From positions 1-7,089 of the forward strand of contig DAOVDY010000036.1 of the NCBI GenBank assembly GCA_030669265.1: a DNA stretch of 7,089 bases, in the 5' to 3' direction. The notes beneath the pieces are model-generated. The model saw only the letters and a list, made by a program, of their open reading frames with translations, was not told the origin of the DNA and did no database searches. Source of the DNA: Desulfobacteraceae bacterium. GTDB taxonomy: Bacteria; Desulfobacterota; DSM-4660; Desulfatiglandales; B25-G16. A program made the position numbers and the translations under genes. Positions 6,353 to 7,089 of this stretch are shown piece by piece (the first letter of the stretch is position 1; every line of letters starts with the position of its first letter).

Positions 6353-6380
6353 AATATATATCTACACGATTTTTTTGTAA
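6353..6380 (-). promoter_or_regulatory. Candidate promoter for leader ORF and aminotransferase
   Basis: On the minus strand TTACAA (6375-6380) and TATATT (6353-6358) are separated by 16 bases. Transcription would start about 65 bases before the small ORF. The boxes are each one mismatch from consensus, but the region is very AT-rich, so this is only a candidate. Confidence 0.35.
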
Positions 6381-6480
6381 TAACCCAAATTTATTTTTCC
6401 TACATTTTTTAGGTGTAAAAACCAATATGATACTTGCAATCTCATCTCATATGATGTAAGCATTGGCAGGTTTTCATTTT

Positions 6481-6530
6481 AAACCTCTCATATTTGAATG
6501 TTGATGATGTATATGGGAGGTTTTATTTCT
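6481..6530 (+). terminator. Terminator-like hairpin with T-rich tail
   Basis: AAACCTCTCATAT (6481-6493) pairs along 13 bp with ATATGGGAGGTTT (6511-6523), with one G-U pair and a 17-base loop. TTTTATTTCTT follows, so it resembles an intrinsic terminator read on the plus strand. The left arm's AAACCT could instead pair with AGGTTT at 6468-6473. No plus-strand gene lies immediately upstream, so a small RNA or leader would have to be the transcript that ends here. The GC content of the stem is low, making it a weak terminator. Confidence 0.4.
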
Positions 6531-6667
6531 TCGATCTTACATTTTAAAATTCATTGGAGTTCCTCGTCAAAGCTGGGAGCTTATTTGCTGGATTATTAGT
6601 TACCACTCAGGTTCAAAGTTCAGTGGCACGAACCTAACAACCTCCTGAGAAACTTAATATGTAAAAG

Positions 6668-6848
6668 AGCATGGAGATGTCTTTTTTTGTTATGCCCTCA
6701 TAAATGCACAGGAGTGGCCCAGATAATCGGGATTTTATAGGCAGAGCGTATAATAGTTATTGTCAAGTTGCGGTAAATCCCGATTATCTGGGCCCAAGCA
6801 CGGGATCTTGTTTCAAGGGCATAAAGCAAAAAAAGACATCTCCATGCT
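6668..6848. repeat. 181-bp nested inverted repeat, possible MITE-like element
   Basis: The outer arms are 6668-6698 and 6816-6848: 31 bases match as reverse complements apart from a 2-base insertion in the right arm, and both include a run of seven T or A. The inner arms are 6716-6735 and 6775-6794, a perfect 20-bp inverted repeat starting GGCCCAGATAATCGGG. The two pairs of arms share nearly the same centre (near 6755-6758), with unpaired asymmetric segments between them and a 39-base central loop. There is no coding capacity. I found no clear target-site duplication at the ends. The form fits a small non-autonomous transposable element or a long structured RNA. Confidence 0.75.
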
Positions 6849-6929
6849 TAACGTAACGTTTCTTTCATGAATAACACTGAAGCGAAACATCGGGGTTATT
6901 TGCTAAAGAGAAACTTATCAATTCAACAA

Positions 6930-6935
6930 TATAAT
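6930..6935 (+). promoter_or_regulatory. Candidate -10 box for the right-hand aminotransferase
   Basis: A perfect TATAAT lies 33 bases before the ATG at 6969, which would leave a 5' leader of about 27 bases. No good -35 box is found at the normal spacing (the best, TTGCTA at 6900-6905, is 24 bases away), so an activator may be needed or the match is chance. Confidence 0.3.
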
Positions 6936-6968
6936 GGAGATCCATTTAACAGCAATGAGGGGAAAGTA

Positions 6969-7089
6969 ATGAAAAAAGAAGCCAACCAAGACCGCATCTT
7001 TTACCGAAGCCTGGGAAAATATTATCCAATTATTAGCCATGGGCAGGGTATTTACCTCTATGATACTGATGGAAAAAGATATATCGATG
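6969..7089 (+). CDS. Class III PLP-dependent aminotransferase, N-terminus only (cut by window edge)
   Basis: The first 40 residues are visible. The segment FYRSLGKYYPIISHGQG followed by IYLYDTDGKRYID is the typical N-terminal strand region of class III aminotransferases (aspartate aminotransferase family protein, often beta-alanine, taurine or polyamine type). The catalytic part lies beyond the window, so the assignment rests on this segment only. The ATG has a clear TGAGGGGA ribosome site (6956-6963). It is transcribed away from the other class III aminotransferase and belongs to a different subfamily, judging by its N-terminus. Confidence 0.75.
   Translation, partial: MKKEANQDRIFYRSLGKYYPIISHGQGIYLYDTDGKRYID

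Larger units (their letters stand above)
6162..6968. other. Gene-poor divergent intergenic region, about 800 bp
   Basis: This AT-rich stretch separates two divergent class III aminotransferase genes. I find no recognisable protein domain in it beyond the 26-codon frame at 6199-6279. From left to right it holds that frame, a candidate minus-strand promoter, a terminator-like hairpin with a competing stem (6468-6530), a short stretch with weak repeats (CTCAGG and CCTGAG, AGGTTC and GAACCT, around 6606-6652), a 181-bp nested inverted repeat (6668-6848), and a TATAAT at 6930-6935 before the plus-strand gene. Confidence 0.7.

Noticed and set aside
6739..6775. TATAAT and minus-strand TTGACA inside the loop of the inverted repeat as a promoter
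   Set aside because: The boxes are on opposite strands or too close together to form a promoter in either direction.
6849..6968. T-box or other known riboswitch before the right-hand aminotransferase
   Set aside because: No T-box consensus or other known aptamer core could be recognised.

Overview
The window looks like a bacterial chromosome segment with moderately low GC (by eye near 40%, not counted). The bacterial markers are ribosomal protein L32, the YceD/DUF177 protein and a type II fatty-acid synthesis reductase. The zinc-ribbon Nudix hydrolase, the MEMO1-family protein and an archaeal/Geobacillus-like class III aminotransferase would suit a deep-branching anaerobe, perhaps of the Desulfobacterota or Nitrospirota kind. 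That placement is a guess from gene content.

Left third (1-1876, minus strand): the order of transcription is yceD/DUF177, rpmF, plsX, fabG, the usual L32 and phospholipid/fatty-acid synthesis operon. Two things are wrong with it. plsX is reduced to its first ~30 and last ~85 residues, in different reading frames. fabH and fabD, which commonly sit between plsX and fabG, are absent. Between yceD and rpmF lies a degenerate 7-bp periodic repeat that runs into the 3' end of yceD. An 11-bp tandem duplication covers the yceD start codon.

Middle (1940-4831, plus strand): a zinc-ribbon Nudix hydrolase and a CinA protein form a two-gene unit, plausibly for ADP-ribose or pyridine-nucleotide housekeeping. 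The CinA C-terminal (deamidase-type) domain has lost its hallmark motifs. A 37-codon ORF with a good ribosome site and an orphan MEMO1-family protein follow. The latter converges, almost without a gap, on the next gene.

Right third (4836-7089): a complete class III PLP aminotransferase on the minus strand and the start of a second one on the plus strand are transcribed divergently from an ~800-bp gene-poor region. That region holds a 26-codon ORF with a strong ribosome site just upstream of the first aminotransferase. It also holds a terminator-like hairpin with a competing alternative stem, and a 181-bp nested inverted repeat that may be a MITE-like element. No complete transposase, CRISPR array, tRNA or rRNA was seen.
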